From: Epiperipatus broadwayi
Lineage: Eukaryota; Onychophora; Udeonychophora; Euonychophora; Peripatidae
NCBI GenBank assembly: GCA_028023455.1
Contig: JAQFVV010012970.1
Coordinates: 252,001-316,000 of the forward strand
Reading direction: 5' to 3'
Length of the DNA: 64,000 bases
The position numbers were made by a program, and so were the translations under genes. A model generated the notes under the pieces. The model made no database searches and was not told the DNA's origin. It worked only from the letters and a program-made list of their open reading frames with translations. Shown here one piece after another: positions 36,101-48,950 of the stretch (positions are counted from its first letter, which is position 1; each line of letters begins with the position of its first letter).

Positions 36101-37680
36101 AATGATTTTCATTTCAATAAAGTAGTTTTAATATTTATATATAATTCCTCAACGTTGTACAAATGATAATTTTTTTCTGGAGAATATTTTGCTGTGTATA
36201 TATATTTAAGTATATATGTATATACCCAGTATGTTTACATACTAATACATACATACATGTTTAATCACCACTTGACGCACATATAACATTTATCTACTGT
36301 TTGTTGTATCTGAATTATTTTCCACTTTAATAGAATAACGAGCTTCTAGAGTGCTCTATACTCTCATTCATAATTTTATAAGACATAGCTTTGTCTAATG
36401 CAGTAATTTCATAATTGTTTATATTTTAATGTCTTATATAAAGTTTCTAAAAACAATAATGTAAAGCTTAATTTATTATTGTAAAATAAATTTTGGAAAA
36501 TTAACTTTGCAATAAAAAAGTTATAAATCAATGATTGGGAGGGGGGGAATGATATTCAAATATTAGAAATGGCAGAATTGAACTGCAGTTCATGGACCAG
36601 CCAAAACCATATAAATTGATTATACACTTTTCTTTTGACTTCTTTGCCGATAGGCTGAAATTTCAACTGCCTTTTTTTTTCAATATCTTTTCATTATCTG
36701 ATTTAATTTGTAGCTGACTTTTCTGAGAAAGCTTGGGCAATACATCAGAATAGAATGAAATTAATTTATCATCCAGATGGAATATATATATATGTCTCCG
36801 TTTATACTAGAACAGTACATGGACCAATTCATTCCATTTTAATAAATTTCCAACATTGGTAATATTCATTAAATGAATAATCTCTAGTCTAAGGAATAAT
36901 TAATAAAAATTATTAATATATTTCCAATATTGGCAATATTTTTTTTTACTATTTTATCACTATGATGAAATATATCGATGAATTTTGAATTATACTTTTT
37001 GTAAGATATTTTAATGATTTTATTTAACACTAAGTATATAGGCTAAGAATATATAGGTATTCATGGAATAAGCAAGTTTGAATACATTACACTAAGATAA
37101 TTCACAAAACAGATTTTCAAAGACTTATTTAAATGAATTTGTAAATAGATTACACTTTCTATTTATATCAATGCTAATCTATTTTATCAAATAAAAGATG
37201 GTCCCTTTTAATATATAATAAAGCAAAGCTCAGATAAAAGCATATTTTTTATCTAACAATATAAATTTGGCATTAATATAACAAGTAGTGGATATTATTT
37301 GAAAATTCATTTAAATAATTAATTGAGAATCTAATTTGTGAATTATCTTAGTAGACTTCTTTGCTTCATGAAAAGATTTTCTAAAACATTCTGCCATTTA
37401 TTGAACATCTTTACAAGCTCAATTCAGGTTTTCTTTTGACTGAGTGCAACATTTATTTAAATGATAGAAAATATTTTAGTTAGCAGATATCAAAAAATTA
37501 AAAACTGGAACTCCAGGAAACTAGTGAGAAACCCATAAAATCTCTATTTGCTTCCATCGAATGAATATAACATTTTATTTGTTATTTATGACTTGCAAAA
37601 ACTTTTTGTTATTATTATTATTTACTTTAAATGATATAATATGACCATATTATAAATTAAACCATTAGATATTTTCTTCT
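33181..37680. other. AT-rich stretch with little identifiable content
   Basis: A minus-strand 63-codon frame at 34352-34543 is Lys/Asn-rich and unplaced. Short words repeat near 34904 and 34978 (tacaatatttacag/ctttattt, each followed by a tttttggg word). 35360-35750 is strongly T-rich, so its long plus-strand frame looks like a string of membrane residues; the opposite strand is Lys-rich with stops. No gene is supported. Confidence 0.35.
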
Positions 37681-37682
37681 TG

Positions 37683-37798
37683 CTTACAGTTATGAATACA
37701 CCAGTTCTGATCCAAACACCAAAATTAAGCAATATTAGGCTCAGTTAGTACTTGGATGGATGATTGCCTGGGAACTATAAGTACTTTAGGCCTCTTTT
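37683..37798 (+). pseudogene. 5S rRNA-like sequence (pseudogene or head of a 5S-derived SINE)
   Basis: The sequence follows metazoan 5S rRNA over about 105 bases: gaatacaccagttctga (5S: gaatacgccggttctcg), aaaattaagcaatattagg (box A region), ttagtacttggatggatga and gcctgggaactat (box C region), then a run of T at 37794-37799. The internal Pol III promoter words are recognisable but mutated, mostly by transitions toward A/T, and the first roughly 15 bases of 5S are not clear. 5S normally occurs in tandem arrays and this one is solitary. It could be a retroposed pseudogene or a SINE3-like head; the next 120 bases would then be the SINE body. Confidence 0.75.
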
Positions 37799-37929
37799 TT
37801 GCACTGCATAGATTAGTATGGTGGTGGAATGTCAGATTTTGGAGTGTGAGATGTTGGATTATTTCCAGGGTTTGAATTTCTTTTTGAGCTTTGCATGAAC
37901 TCTCAAGGAATAAAACCAATCAATATTCT

Positions 37930-39620
37930 TTTTGTGTGTGCTTACAATTTCTATCGTTCAATTTTTATTAAACTAATGTTTCATTTAGATTGACCAGCAA
38001 TGTTATCAGAGATCTTGTAAAAGTTTTTAATCAAAAGAATGTTTCTAATCACTCTTGTTGTTACAGTGATTTAATAAAATTTTGTGCTGTGCAAAAATTT
38101 AAAATATGAAAAGTGAAACATTTGATAAATAATCTATTCCCAAAGTAAATTTATATAAATATTATTATTTGATTTACAAGTGCCAAACTTTCGACTCTCA
38201 TAACTTTGATACTAATCCCTTTTGATAAATACATTAATGATTATTACTAATCATTTATTAATTTAGAGATTATCCCTAGCTCATACATAAATTTAAATCT
38301 CAGTTAAAGATTAATATATCTAATATTGAATAAGTTATCTCTGTGATATGTTCTTTGGGATGAGTGTTATTAAATTATTGCTGTTTCCAGTTGTCTTTTG
38401 TTGTTTTTGGCTTTTTTAATATTAATAATTTAACTACCATGAGTTGAATTACATTTTCTTTTTTGTGTATTAATTCAGCTTGTAAGAAGTTTTGCCTTAA
38501 AATTTGTAAGCAGCATAAAAATTCTTATTCACTGGTAAAAATTATTTATTTTACTAATAACTATTTTTCTTTATTCACAACATCTTGACAAACTAAGCCA
38601 ATGTTTGTAAGTAACTTAGTAATTCAAATATACTCTATTTATATTTATTTATCACTTCTCCACTGTTATGGAGAATATTGGACTAGATTTGTTTTGTTTG
38701 TTTGTTTAATAAGAATATCTAGATATCTCTTTACCAACCAAAAATAGATGGGTAACTTAATTACCTATGATACATCTATTTAAACTAATCTTCAGCTTAT
38801 TGAGAATTGAATATCTACCGGAAAAGTTTTTTATTTTCAGAATTTGAAATCCTGGGTTGTATGCTTGAACTTCAGGCTGACATACTAACCAATATTTCTG
38901 GTATGAATAACATAAATATAAAACAGAGCAATCTATGCAAAAATAATTTTTTTTAGTAATGAATTTATATATGTTTGTGTGTATATAAAATCATATGTTT
39001 ATATGATATCAACATATATATTTCATTACGATATTATTTTTAAACGATAGTAAAGTGTTAAATATGAATTGGTATTTCGATAATTAAATTATTGCAAAAA
39101 AATTAACGTTTTCTTTTCTAAAATGTCTGATTTCTAATAAAGAAATTTAATTAACCTTTTATAAAGATTTATTAATATTACATGCAAATGATATTGCAGT
39201 TAACGAGCAACTAACAAGGTAATTTCTGTAAATTAACTAACTGAAGTCTGTATTTTTAGGTAATTGTAATATGTATTCATTTTTAATTAAGAAAGAGTGA
39301 TAATGTGAAAATTTATTTAAAATAGTGGTAAGCGTTTTCCCCGCATTCGATTACGTTTTTTAAATGCGACATTTTAATTAATAGCGTTACAATTTTCTAA
39401 GTAAGAATACATGTCCCTGTGGAAGCAATTGGATTTAAAAAATGCTATATAAATTATATAGTACAACTAGGTTTGAATAAGTGGACCATGAATATTAAAG
39501 AAAGTAATCATTATTTAAGATATAATGACAAATATATTAAATTTAACCATAAGTGAACTCCAAATTAATTAAACATCGTTTATTTATTTAATTGTATTTC
39601 TGAAAGAAATAGTTGAAAAT
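37930..39620. other. AT-rich noncoding stretch
   Basis: No gene or element recognised. Confidence 0.35.
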
Positions 39621-39629
39621 TCTTGAATC

Positions 39630-39850
39630 AAAGTGTCCGTTGGCTGCCGATGTATGTTTAATATTTAGCAGATATGAGATCAAATTTAACTGTATCTGGC
39701 ATTTAGTGCTCTTAGCACGCAGTTTCATTTAGTTTATTTTTATATATTTGTTTAACTTAAACCTAAATTTCGAAACCATGTACTAAAAAGAAATTTCTTC
39801 GTCAATAGTATATATATATGAATCGTTACGAATATGTCGTTAAGATCGGA
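39630..39850 (+). repeat. Diverged duplicated segment, unit 1
   Basis: About 220 bases resembling 40110-40330: shared words include gatatgagatcaaattt/gatgtgagttcaaattt, atatatttgtttaactta, and gaatcgttacgaatatg/gaatcgttatgaatatg. The word gagttcaaattt in the second unit resembles a tRNA box B, so this may be a pair of old SINEs. Confidence 0.5.
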
Positions 39851-40109
39851 TACCGCCGCACCTAGCTAGCAAAAATATAGAAACACCGCGTTCAATATCT
39901 ATCTGTTCAAAGGAAATATTTGTCTATTAATTTAATTAGACGTGTGTATGTTTAGAATTGTCGCACGTAGATATGCAGTTTATTCAATTCATAAAGGAGA
40001 TTGCATTTATAGACAAGATACTGTAAAATCTGTCTAAATGCCAGCCGTGGTAGTACATACATACACAGATATGCATCAACATACGCACAAAAAACTACTT
40101 TTATTGTAT

Positions 40110-40335
40110 ATATGTTGCCAATGTACATTTAAAATTCAACGGATGTGAGTTCAAATTTGACTATTTAGTATTGACTACGCAACTTAATTCAGTTAGTTTA
40201 ATTCCATATATTTGTTTAACTTAAGGCTGAATTTGGAAACCATGCATCCCTAAAGACGTTTTCCCATTTCTTTCAAGAATAACTTTTCGTCGACCGTATG
40301 TATATAAGAATCGTTATGAATATGACGTTAATTAA
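40110..40335 (+). repeat. Diverged duplicated segment, unit 2
   Basis: Matches the unit at 39630-39850 over its length, with about 470 bases between equivalent positions. It has the clearer box B-like word (gagttcaaatttga). No target duplication was found for either unit. Confidence 0.5.
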
Positions 40336-41050
40336 TTAAGAGTGGATGTATAATTATACTTATGTGCACAAATATGCATTAACATACACACGCACAAAAA
40401 AAAAAATGTTTGGAATTTATTCCCATTTTCTTCAAGATAGCTCGATTGTTTCTTTTAAAAAATGAGCGTGCCTTAAAATAAAATATTGTGTTCCAAAGTG
40501 CAGACTCTATTTTAAATATAGTAAGCAACTGCTTTAGCGATTTGATCAAAATAACATTTCTCTGATTACGTTCCTACCCAGTTAGTTTTTCAGTTAAAAT
40601 TGTGTGTAGAATTATATATAGTTGTTTGCAATTATTTTTGATTATAATTACTTTTAAAAAAATAATTAATTAAGCAAGCAAAAAAGTGCAAACTGCGACA
40701 ATTCATTAGTGACAGTTTTAAATTATAGTTAGCCGAAATATATGTATAATTTATAACCGTTTCTCTTCGCACGTATACATATATATTCTAGTTAATTTAA
40801 AGTAGTTTTAATTAAAATTCTAAATAACTTTAATTTTTTAAAATATATATAGCGTTCCCGTTTTTAAAAAATATAGTGTTTACGAAAGCCAAACAATACT
40901 AGAAAATTAGCATGTTATCAGTTATTATTTAGATATACTGTACTTTATTGACGTGGGGGGGGGGGGTTCCATGTCTTGCGTGATCTTACTTTTTATGTGG
41001 AGGGAGAGAGATTGAATTAACATTCTGTTGTGTGTATATGTATGTGTGTA
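40336..41050. other. AT-rich noncoding stretch
   Basis: No gene recognised. It contains a homopolymer of ten or more G near 40957-40967. Confidence 0.35.
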
Positions 41051-41054
41051 TAAT

Positions 41055-41150
41055 ATAAGGGATTTGAACACAGGCTTTCAAGCTCCCTTCAACTATCCAC
41101 TCTACCTCATACAACCGATACACATGACCACACGTGAAAAGCGTGTGTGT
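41055..41150 (+). repeat. Interspersed repeat family C, partial copy
   Basis: Only the left part of the family: aagggatttgaacacaggct, then caagctcccttcaactatcc and cgatacacatgaccacacgtg. The rest has been lost or never inserted. Confidence 0.55.
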
Positions 41151-41920
41151 GTATATGTAAACTTTTACCAACATTCAAAAGAAACAAGGCAAATTTAACT
41201 ACATTATTTATGATTTGGTTTTTATCTAATAATATTTTTTTTAATCAGCTCATTTTTAGTAACAATTGAATAGATATATATGTGATAAATTAAAGATGAT
41301 AATAATAATATTCCTTCGTATCCGGAGAAAATATTGAAAACATTAAATTTAACATTTAATGCATTTTCGGTGCTGAATATCCTTGTGAAAAGACAATCGA
41401 AAATGCATTAATAAATTGTGTTTTCAAAATTTTTCTCCCGTATATGAAACCGAATTTGTGTTATTACTTTTAATTTATTACACTTTAGAGACGAATTATA
41501 GTGATTTTCTTAAAGTTGTTAAATCTGTAATTTTAAATTCGATTGATTTAAAATATTAGAAATCCAATCTTTTTTTTTTTTTTTTTTACAAAATACTATT
41601 TTGATTTATTTTTTTAAAATCTAAATATCTAATATAAGATTTTATTTTATTTTTATTAAGGAAAAAAAAAATTACTCAAGTTAGATACATTAGTTTTCCA
41701 GTTAGATACATTAGTTCATTATTGCAAGACAATGACTTGGAAGTTGGACTTTGTGTTGCGTCCTTGTCGTCTATTGGTACAGGGGTGACTATAAGACCAC
41801 TCTGGCAGAGAGATTGTCTTAATCTTCAGTTTATATGGGTTCCTGTATCCATTTGTTTTCTTTAAGCTTTCTTTCAGTTTGCACTGATTTCTCTTATATG
41901 TTATTTGCTATTGATTTTGA
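41151..41920. other. AT-rich stretch with possible LINE tail
   Basis: No gene supported. 41735-41830 is GC-richer (contains ttgtcgtctattggtacagg) and may be the 3' tail of the minus-strand LINE that follows. Confidence 0.3.
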
Positions 41921-41929
41921 ATTACTTTT

Positions 41930-43380
41930 AATTTTCAATTGATAACTTAAATAGAAGTCTCTGAGGTGTAATCCCCATCATGATTCAAGGCATCTGAGTT
42001 GATATTACAAATTATCAACTTGGAAGGCAATTTCTGAGGTGGATGCTCATCATCAATTAAGATTCATGAATTTCTGGTGGCAGTAAGCGCCTTCCTAAGG
42101 GAAGAATCTTATCATTATTCTTCGGTCTATTCTGGTGTTCCTCGCAATGAGTCTCTATCTATATTAGATTACAACTTAGACAGTAGTTTATTATCAATTT
42201 GTAATGGTATTTTAAGATCCTCTCAATGAACAACTCATTTTTTAAATGTCTAAGGATTCCTCTTGTTTTTCTATTTTATTTATGACTTAGTTTCATTTAA
42301 TATTTCCTTCAATTAACTACAAAAAGTTAAACCGAGGTACTCTCTTATAAGGATATTACAGAAACTCTGTCAAGTATTAAAACAAAATTATAATTTCTAC
42401 TTGGATATAGAGAAATTGTCCATCATTATTTTTAACCATTTACAAAGATCTCTATCTCTCTTGGAGTTTAATCCAGTTTCTTCGATGACTTCTCCACATT
42501 ATACCAGCAAACTTCATTATTTCATCTACTGGTATGAGCCACTTTCTAGATCTTTTACAATTTTTTGGAATCCAATTTCAAACTTCAACTATTCATGTAT
42601 TATTATCTCTTTTATTTACTAGTTCTAGCTCAACTCCATTTCAGTCTCTTAATTTTTTTTTATGATGTCAACAATATCTGTTTGTTCTTTAATTCCAGTA
42701 ATTTGTTTTCAATTCCTTTCTGTACTCCTAACATATATCATTCCATATTTGTTAAGTAATCTGAAATTTCTGTATTGCTTTTTATTAAATTTTATCATCT
42801 CAGATCCATAATTAAGAACTGGTAAAACACATCTATTTAAAGTATTTTTTTTCAAACACATAGGCATATTTCTTTTTAATGAAATTCAAACATCTGCTCC
42901 CCTACATATTATATGTGCAGATTCCTTCTTTATCTCATTACCTTTGTCAAAAACCTTGACTTGCTTATCAAACAAAATCAGATTAAGTTTTTCAGTATAT
43001 TCTGATCTGCTTTTTGAACATGCTTAACTAATTCTTCCTCATGATCATCCAGCTTTATTTTTCTCTTATCATCTTCCCTTTATAGATTATTCTTCTACCA
43101 CTAAGTATATGTTCCTGCATTTTATTTCATTAAATGTTTTTGTTTAATGGATTTTTTTTAACATTTCTCATACTTTCTATATTACTATTTTCCTTGTTTA
43201 TTAAAATTTTTTTATCAGTTATGTTTAATTCCAATGATTTGCTTTTCATATTCAGGCTGTTTTTTTTAATATACATTAAGCCATATCTATCTTTTTTACA
43301 TTATTTTGCATTCATGTTTTAATCATTGTCTTCTAGCTTTTGTTTTTGATATTTTGTTTTATTATTCATACTTCCCAACT
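41930..43380 (-). mobile_element. Decayed LINE, C-terminal reverse transcriptase half
   Basis: On the minus strand, near 42555-42460, the reading KRSRKWLIPVDEIMKFAG followed by IMWRSHRRNWIKL is the terminal block of RTE-like endonuclease-RTs (usually R-P-x-x-R-W-x-D-E-I-x-K-x-A-G). Upstream, near 42850-42760, broken frames give words like VLPVLNYGSEM, the usual thumb-region motif. Beyond 43130 the minus strand is still coding-like but unassigned. Many stops; inactive. Confidence 0.6.
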
Positions 43381-45855
43381 ATGGCATGTATTTTTTAGTA
43401 ATTCTTTTTTTTTTCTTGTTTTATCTTCTTAATTAGTCTAAAATCTTTTTGCTTCTTTTTCTTTCTAAAATAGTCCATTAATTTAAATATTTACAAATCT
43501 TACTTTATTTTATGAATTGTTTATTTTCTATATCTATATATTTAGTATATTATTTGTTTTAGTCATCTTCTATAGTCATTTTCAAGATTTATTTTTATTC
43601 ATGTATACAAAACTATTTTATAAAAATAATTAATATACTATCTTTGTTAAGCTTTTTACATTTTATTTCATAGAATTTCTATTTTTTATTTGAATTTACA
43701 TTATATGCTAATTACTACTTAAATTTATTATTGCCTATAACAATTCAGCATTTTTTATCCCCCATATTTTCTTTTATCAGTTTCTTTCTTGTAACAATGC
43801 CTTAAAAGACAATTCTGATTACACTGTTATTAGTTTTTATTCTTTACTGGTGTGTTTCTGTGTTACAAGTGTACATTTTACTACCAAATTTTAACCTCAG
43901 TAATCATATGGTCTGTTCCTCATAGTGGTCATATGACGTGTAAGCATCGGAAGTGGCAGAGAGGACCTGTGATCCATTGATCTTCAGCTTTTACATCATC
44001 ATATAAAATGATTGTTATCTAGTTGAAATTTGTTGGGAGGAGATGGGTTTATATAGAACTGATAATTTCTAAATACTTTATTTGTGATTGGTTTTTTTTT
44101 AATTAATATTCAGGATTAATTATTATTTATAAGATAAAGTTTTGAAAGTGGCATGCTCTGACACCATGTTTTTGGTTGGCATGTTTTATTTTGACATAAT
44201 GATAGTAATAAGAGCATGTTAAAAGTAAGGTATTATTAATTAACCATATAGATGTTATCTTGCTTGCCTTTATGCAGACAATCTGTGAATTACGCACGCA
44301 CATTATCTTGTTTTATCTCAGAGTTACACATTTTCACAGATCAGTAAATTTCATATTAAATCTTTTAATATGAAATAATTTTTGAATCCATATTTTAAAT
44401 ATTTTTGAATTACATCAGAATCATTTATTTTACTTATTGTTGGAAAAATGCTTAATAGTGTATAACAAATATCACATCATTCTGTGTATAAAGTTATCAA
44501 TCTGTACCAACTAGATTACAAAGTAAGCTTCTAGTAAAGACTTTATAATTCAGTTGGCAGCAGCTGAATAACATTCTGTTGGATTATTCTGAGAGTTAGT
44601 GTATGTGGATCCAGTACAAGTTATATATATATTTGTATAATTATACATACATGGATGTTTGTATGTATATGTATATATAGGAAAAAGTTTTAAATAAAGT
44701 GATGATGAATTTCTAAAATATTATTTAAAAAATAAATAAATAAACAGTATATCTGATTTTGTTTCATAACTATATTACCTAATGATGTTTGTAAAAATAC
44801 TGAATTAGTTGAAAATAAATTTCAGATTTTAAATGAAAATTGGTATTGCTTATCTTATCATTTTATTGTAAATATTTGCCTACATTTTTTTATTTATTTC
44901 TATTATTATCTGTTTAATTCATGAATCGAACATGCTTAAATTAATTTCAATTAAAAAAGTTTAATTTATATATATATGTTGAATTAAATATTTTCATGGA
45001 TTGTTATTATAATAAAGAATAGAATAAAATGTTACCAGGAAACTATCAGTTACTACTAAATATCCCTGAAACTAAACAAGATTTTCTATTAACCTACAAT
45101 AGATCTTTGGTTGTTTTTGTTAAAGTAAAAGGAGGTATATATATATTAAATTCTCAGTTGCCTTGATGGATATGCAAATTGATCCATCTGTCTTTGTTCA
45201 CAAGTATTCTTAGGCATTATTTTTCAATCAAAAATATTGAGCATATACATAAACACACACATCTTTAGTCATATGCATATATATTCAGTATAAATATATT
45301 GTAATGTTTTATTGTTAATTAGATCTATTAATTGACTTATTTCACTTGTATCAAGTGTTATATAAAATTTACTTTGTCTGTAATACATATGTAATTGTGA
45401 ATTTAATTTATTGAACTGCAGGTACTGAAATTGTTTTTTATTTTGATATTCTAGTCATATGATAGCCTAAAAAGAGGTCGCATATACTTAACAGAAGTTT
45501 GTTTGAGAATGTTTTTTTAATATACGTGTATATTATGTAGAGTTTGGTAGTTTTATACATTTCTATTTGTCTTATATTCATTATAATTATTGTAAATATG
45601 TTATTATTTATTGCATAAATTGAAAATGATTTTTTTTTAAATAATGTAATGAATATTTTTAGTAATTATGTGTTTGAAATTTGAAACTATGTATCGGCTA
45701 TTTATCTCCAGATCTGAATATGATTAATAAAGCATTAATAACAACTTATCTTCTTTTAGTTTGTAGTTCTGTTTTATTTATTTCAATTTGGATATTGCAT
45801 AATTTTAATTCTGTTTTAATAATATAATTGTGAGTTTCATTTAGTATAATAGAAA
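43381..45855. other. AT-rich noncoding stretch
   Basis: No gene recognised. Contains several simple repeats and short A/T runs only. Confidence 0.35.
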
Positions 45856-46079
45856 ATGTGGGAGCTCATTAAAATTTATGATGAAGCCTTTGATGATGAT
45901 AAAATGCAAAAACATACAACTATCTTGCTTAGATAATACATCCTGCCTTTGGGATAAGAACTTAAGATACATGAAGCTGAGTCAAGAATTATTTGCAATT
46001 TGGACACAGGTTGCTGTTTTCTAGTCATTGCTATGCAATGTTGAATGTGTTAGTTCAATTGTGACTGAAATGTGAGAAA

Positions 46080-46558
46080 TAATGGTTGTTGGCTTGTTAT
46101 GTGCACAAAAGAAGAGCAATAATGGAACGTTATCAGGAAGAGAAGTTTAACAATCAACAATGCTTTTTACCATAAGATGCTCATCAAAGAATGCAAATTC
46201 AGACTGTGCATAGAGAACTGCTATCCAAGGGCATTGTGTTACATGATAATGCATGTTTGTGCACTGCTATCCACATTGTTGACATTCTCCAAAATTCCAT
46301 TTTGAGATATTGGAGCATCCTCCATATACTCCTGGTCTTGACCTATCAGATTATCACCTTTTTGATCCTTGAAAGAAATCCATCTGATGAAGAGCTGCAG
46401 ACCAGTGCATTCATGTGTCAAACTCTGCCTACAACATTTCTTTTAATGAGGCAGTATTAAAGCTTGTTGTCAGATGAATAAAATGTATTGGAAAGAAAGA
46501 GGTTATGTTGAAAAAAAAATAAATCTCACAGCCACAATGTGGATCATTTTTGACTCAC
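46080..46558 (+). mobile_element. Mariner-type transposase remnant
   Basis: The C-terminal half of a mariner DDD transposase in a degenerate frame: LLSKGIVLHDNACLCTAI (46205-46265; the D in HDNA is the second catalytic Asp), PPYTPGLDLSDYHLF after a frame change (46318-46365, the third catalytic block PYSPDL-x-P-x-DYHLF), a stretch with PSDEELQ, and a terminal block reading KCIGKKEVMLKK. The 3' flank has gactcaccctata near 46552, the complement of an end resembling a mariner terminal repeat (tatagggtgagtc). The 5' end was not found. Confidence 0.72.
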
Positions 46559-46619
46559 CCTATACAAATCTGAATTACTTAATAACCATTGTAATACTTT
46601 ATCATTGCTTTATATATAG

Positions 46620-46676
46620 GCTAAAGAATCTGAAAAATTAGTCCATGGATTCCTGAGGATGTATCAAATACTTGTT
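46620..46676 (+). CDS. Possible 57-bp exon of an unknown protein
   Basis: 57 bases, 19 codons in phase 0 at both ends, between tatatatag and gtaagt. The peptide AKESEKLVHGFLRMYQILV looks like an amphipathic helix. It is not obviously part of the arrestin-domain protein. With such a short exon, chance agreement of splice words is possible, and I cannot place it in a gene. Confidence 0.3.
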
Positions 46677-47920
46677 GTAAGTCTAAGCCCATTTTTTCAA
46701 TGGTGTTATTTTCTTACTTAACAAATATTTAAAATCATTTAAAGCTATATTAATCTTTAAATGAAATGTGGATAAATTTATAAATTAAAATGTTATAGTT
46801 TAATTACTTATTTGAAAAATAATAATAATAAGTTGTTCTTATTGTTAGATTTTACAAATTATTTAATTCTGTTCTTTTAAGAAAACATCAATCAAAAAAA
46901 TAACAAAAAATTTAGAATAAAAATAATTCTACAACTTCAATCTAATACCAAAAAATTATCTTGAATATTACAACACTTATTTTTACTTTATCATATCAGT
47001 AACATTATATTCTTCTAATGGTTTTGTAACTACATTCTCATAAAAGACAAATAAATAAAGGTAAGTACTTATCAAAATATTTTAATATTTAATTGATTAA
47101 TGCATTTAAACCTCATTAGGTAATGTGACAATACTTCTCTTAGGTTAATCTCTCTTTTTTTCTCTCATTACGATCATAGTCTTTATTTATGTCGTGAAGT
47201 TGTTTTTAAAAAACATAAATAAGTTAAACGATTGCTTTTTAACAGCATATGATTTTACTAGTATGATTTTACTAGTATTTTAATATTCAACATATTTATT
47301 CCAGAAAATTGATCATTTCTATTAACTGAAAATCAATTTGATATTTAGAGGGCATTAAATTAGTGAAATATATACTTCTCTTTTATACAACTTACTTTGG
47401 GGGTGATGTTTGTCTATAAAGCTACATAAAAAAATTACACACCAAAATCTATTAAATTGTACAACGTGACTCCAGAATCAACATCACATATCGAGAAACT
47501 TAAGGCAAATACTGACACTATTTATCTAGCAACTACAGAAAAATATAATACCTATAATTTTTATTTGATTTATGTTGCGCCATGATCTTTTTTATTTTTA
47601 TGTAATATACTATTTTCAATTATGCTATATTAAATTATTATTAATAGTATGGTCTGCATTAGATTTTCACTTAAACTATACAAAGTTTCAATTGTCCATC
47701 GCAATAAAGTCAAGAAAAATCTAGTAAGGATCATAATATTAATTGTAAATCAACATGATTCAACCATCAAAAAGCAGCATATTAAAAAGATTTTTTTTTT
47801 ATGAAATTACTATTCTAAAACTTATGTGTTAAGATAATTTATTGTTTTAATGAGACTGGTATGTGTTAAGATTATAAACAAATATATATATTTTTTTAAC
47901 TAAAAATGCTTATTCTAAAT
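46677..47920. other. AT-rich noncoding stretch
   Basis: No gene or element recognised; an unassigned short open frame of about 80 codons spans about 47400-47585. Confidence 0.35.
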
Positions 47921-47924
47921 AGGG

Positions 47925-48087
47925 GATTTGAACTCAGGATTTTTTAGTTAATTCATTCTCCACTATCTCAAGCAACTGATACACATGTGAAAAAGATATA
48001 CATGATCCCCAATATACATATTTTGTGAAGAATCAAGATTCATTAGTTGGGCCAGATCATATCCCACACATATATGCAATTGGTCAG
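47925..48087 (+). repeat. Interspersed repeat family C, copy (left arm)
   Basis: About 160 bases, beginning aggggatttgaactcaggat and continuing with caactgatacacatgtgaa, then ttgggccagatcatatcccac and acacatatatgc. It ends earlier than the copies at 8050 and 52625. Together with the minus-strand copy at 48773-48950 it forms an inverted pair. Confidence 0.65.
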
Positions 48088-48772
48088 TTTAATAATAAAT
48101 GAACCCAAAAATAGCAGGAATTTTGTAATAAAAAATTGTATATTTATTTTTAGGTGTTGTAAATTGAATCACTTTAAAAAGTATAGTCTATTTAATGCAA
48201 TGCACTGGTCTAAACCAGTTTGTCACTTTTTGAAGTAGTTCAGAAACACTTGCAAAGTGATGCATTTTAATGCTTCAGTCATTTTCCTCTTCAGTTCTAA
48301 GTCGGCAAAAAAAAAAATGAGACATTTTTTCATTCAAGAGATTCAAAAAATTCAGCTGATAAATTGGGTCATGTTAAATTTAACTAAAAACTGTTTCAAC
48401 TGAAGGCTTTGAGAAATGACCCTGTTGGGTGGAGTTTGCACTCTTTTCGGTGCACAAAATGGGATGTTTATGTTTTACTGCATCACATAAATGTTTCAGA
48501 AGTTGCAGATAAAATGTCTGACCATTACAAACTAAATCTGACAAAAAAAAAGTGTCATTTGCATCAAAATAATATTCAGCCATTATTAAAAAAAATTGAC
48601 AAATACGTGAAGGACACTTTTAGAAAAACATGTTATGTGAACCCATGATTTCACATAGTAAATGTCATTTGGCAGATTGATGCAGAATGGTTCATGCATT
48701 AAGTATGTAATAGCAAAAGTATACTATAACAGATGCACATACCAGAGAACAATTCCTATTATCGTTAACCAC
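48088..48772. other. Interior between inverted family C copies
   Basis: 685 bases, AT-rich, with short open frames on both strands that give no recognisable protein. The pair of flanking copies could be two independent insertions or the arms of a composite. Confidence 0.3.
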
Positions 48773-48950
48773 CCCCTCATATACATATGTGGGAGATTAT
48801 TATCTGGCCCAACTGATTCTGTGAGAAATACATATATTGAGATCATGTATTTTTTTTTGCATGTGTATCAGTTTCTTGAGATAGAGTAGAGGATGAAAAT
48901 TCTGAAAAATCCTGAGTTTAAATCCCTCTTTTTACATATATAGGAAACAT
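48773..48950 (-). repeat. Interspersed repeat family C, copy (right arm, inverted)
   Basis: Reverse complement of the left-arm copy: ends with cctgagtttaaatccctctt and carries catgtgtatcagtttcttgag and gtgggagattattatctggc. Confidence 0.65.

Noticed and set aside
48409-48648. 79-codon frame between the inverted family C copies
   Set aside because: Checked for transposase motifs; none seen, and the composition is ordinary for this DNA.
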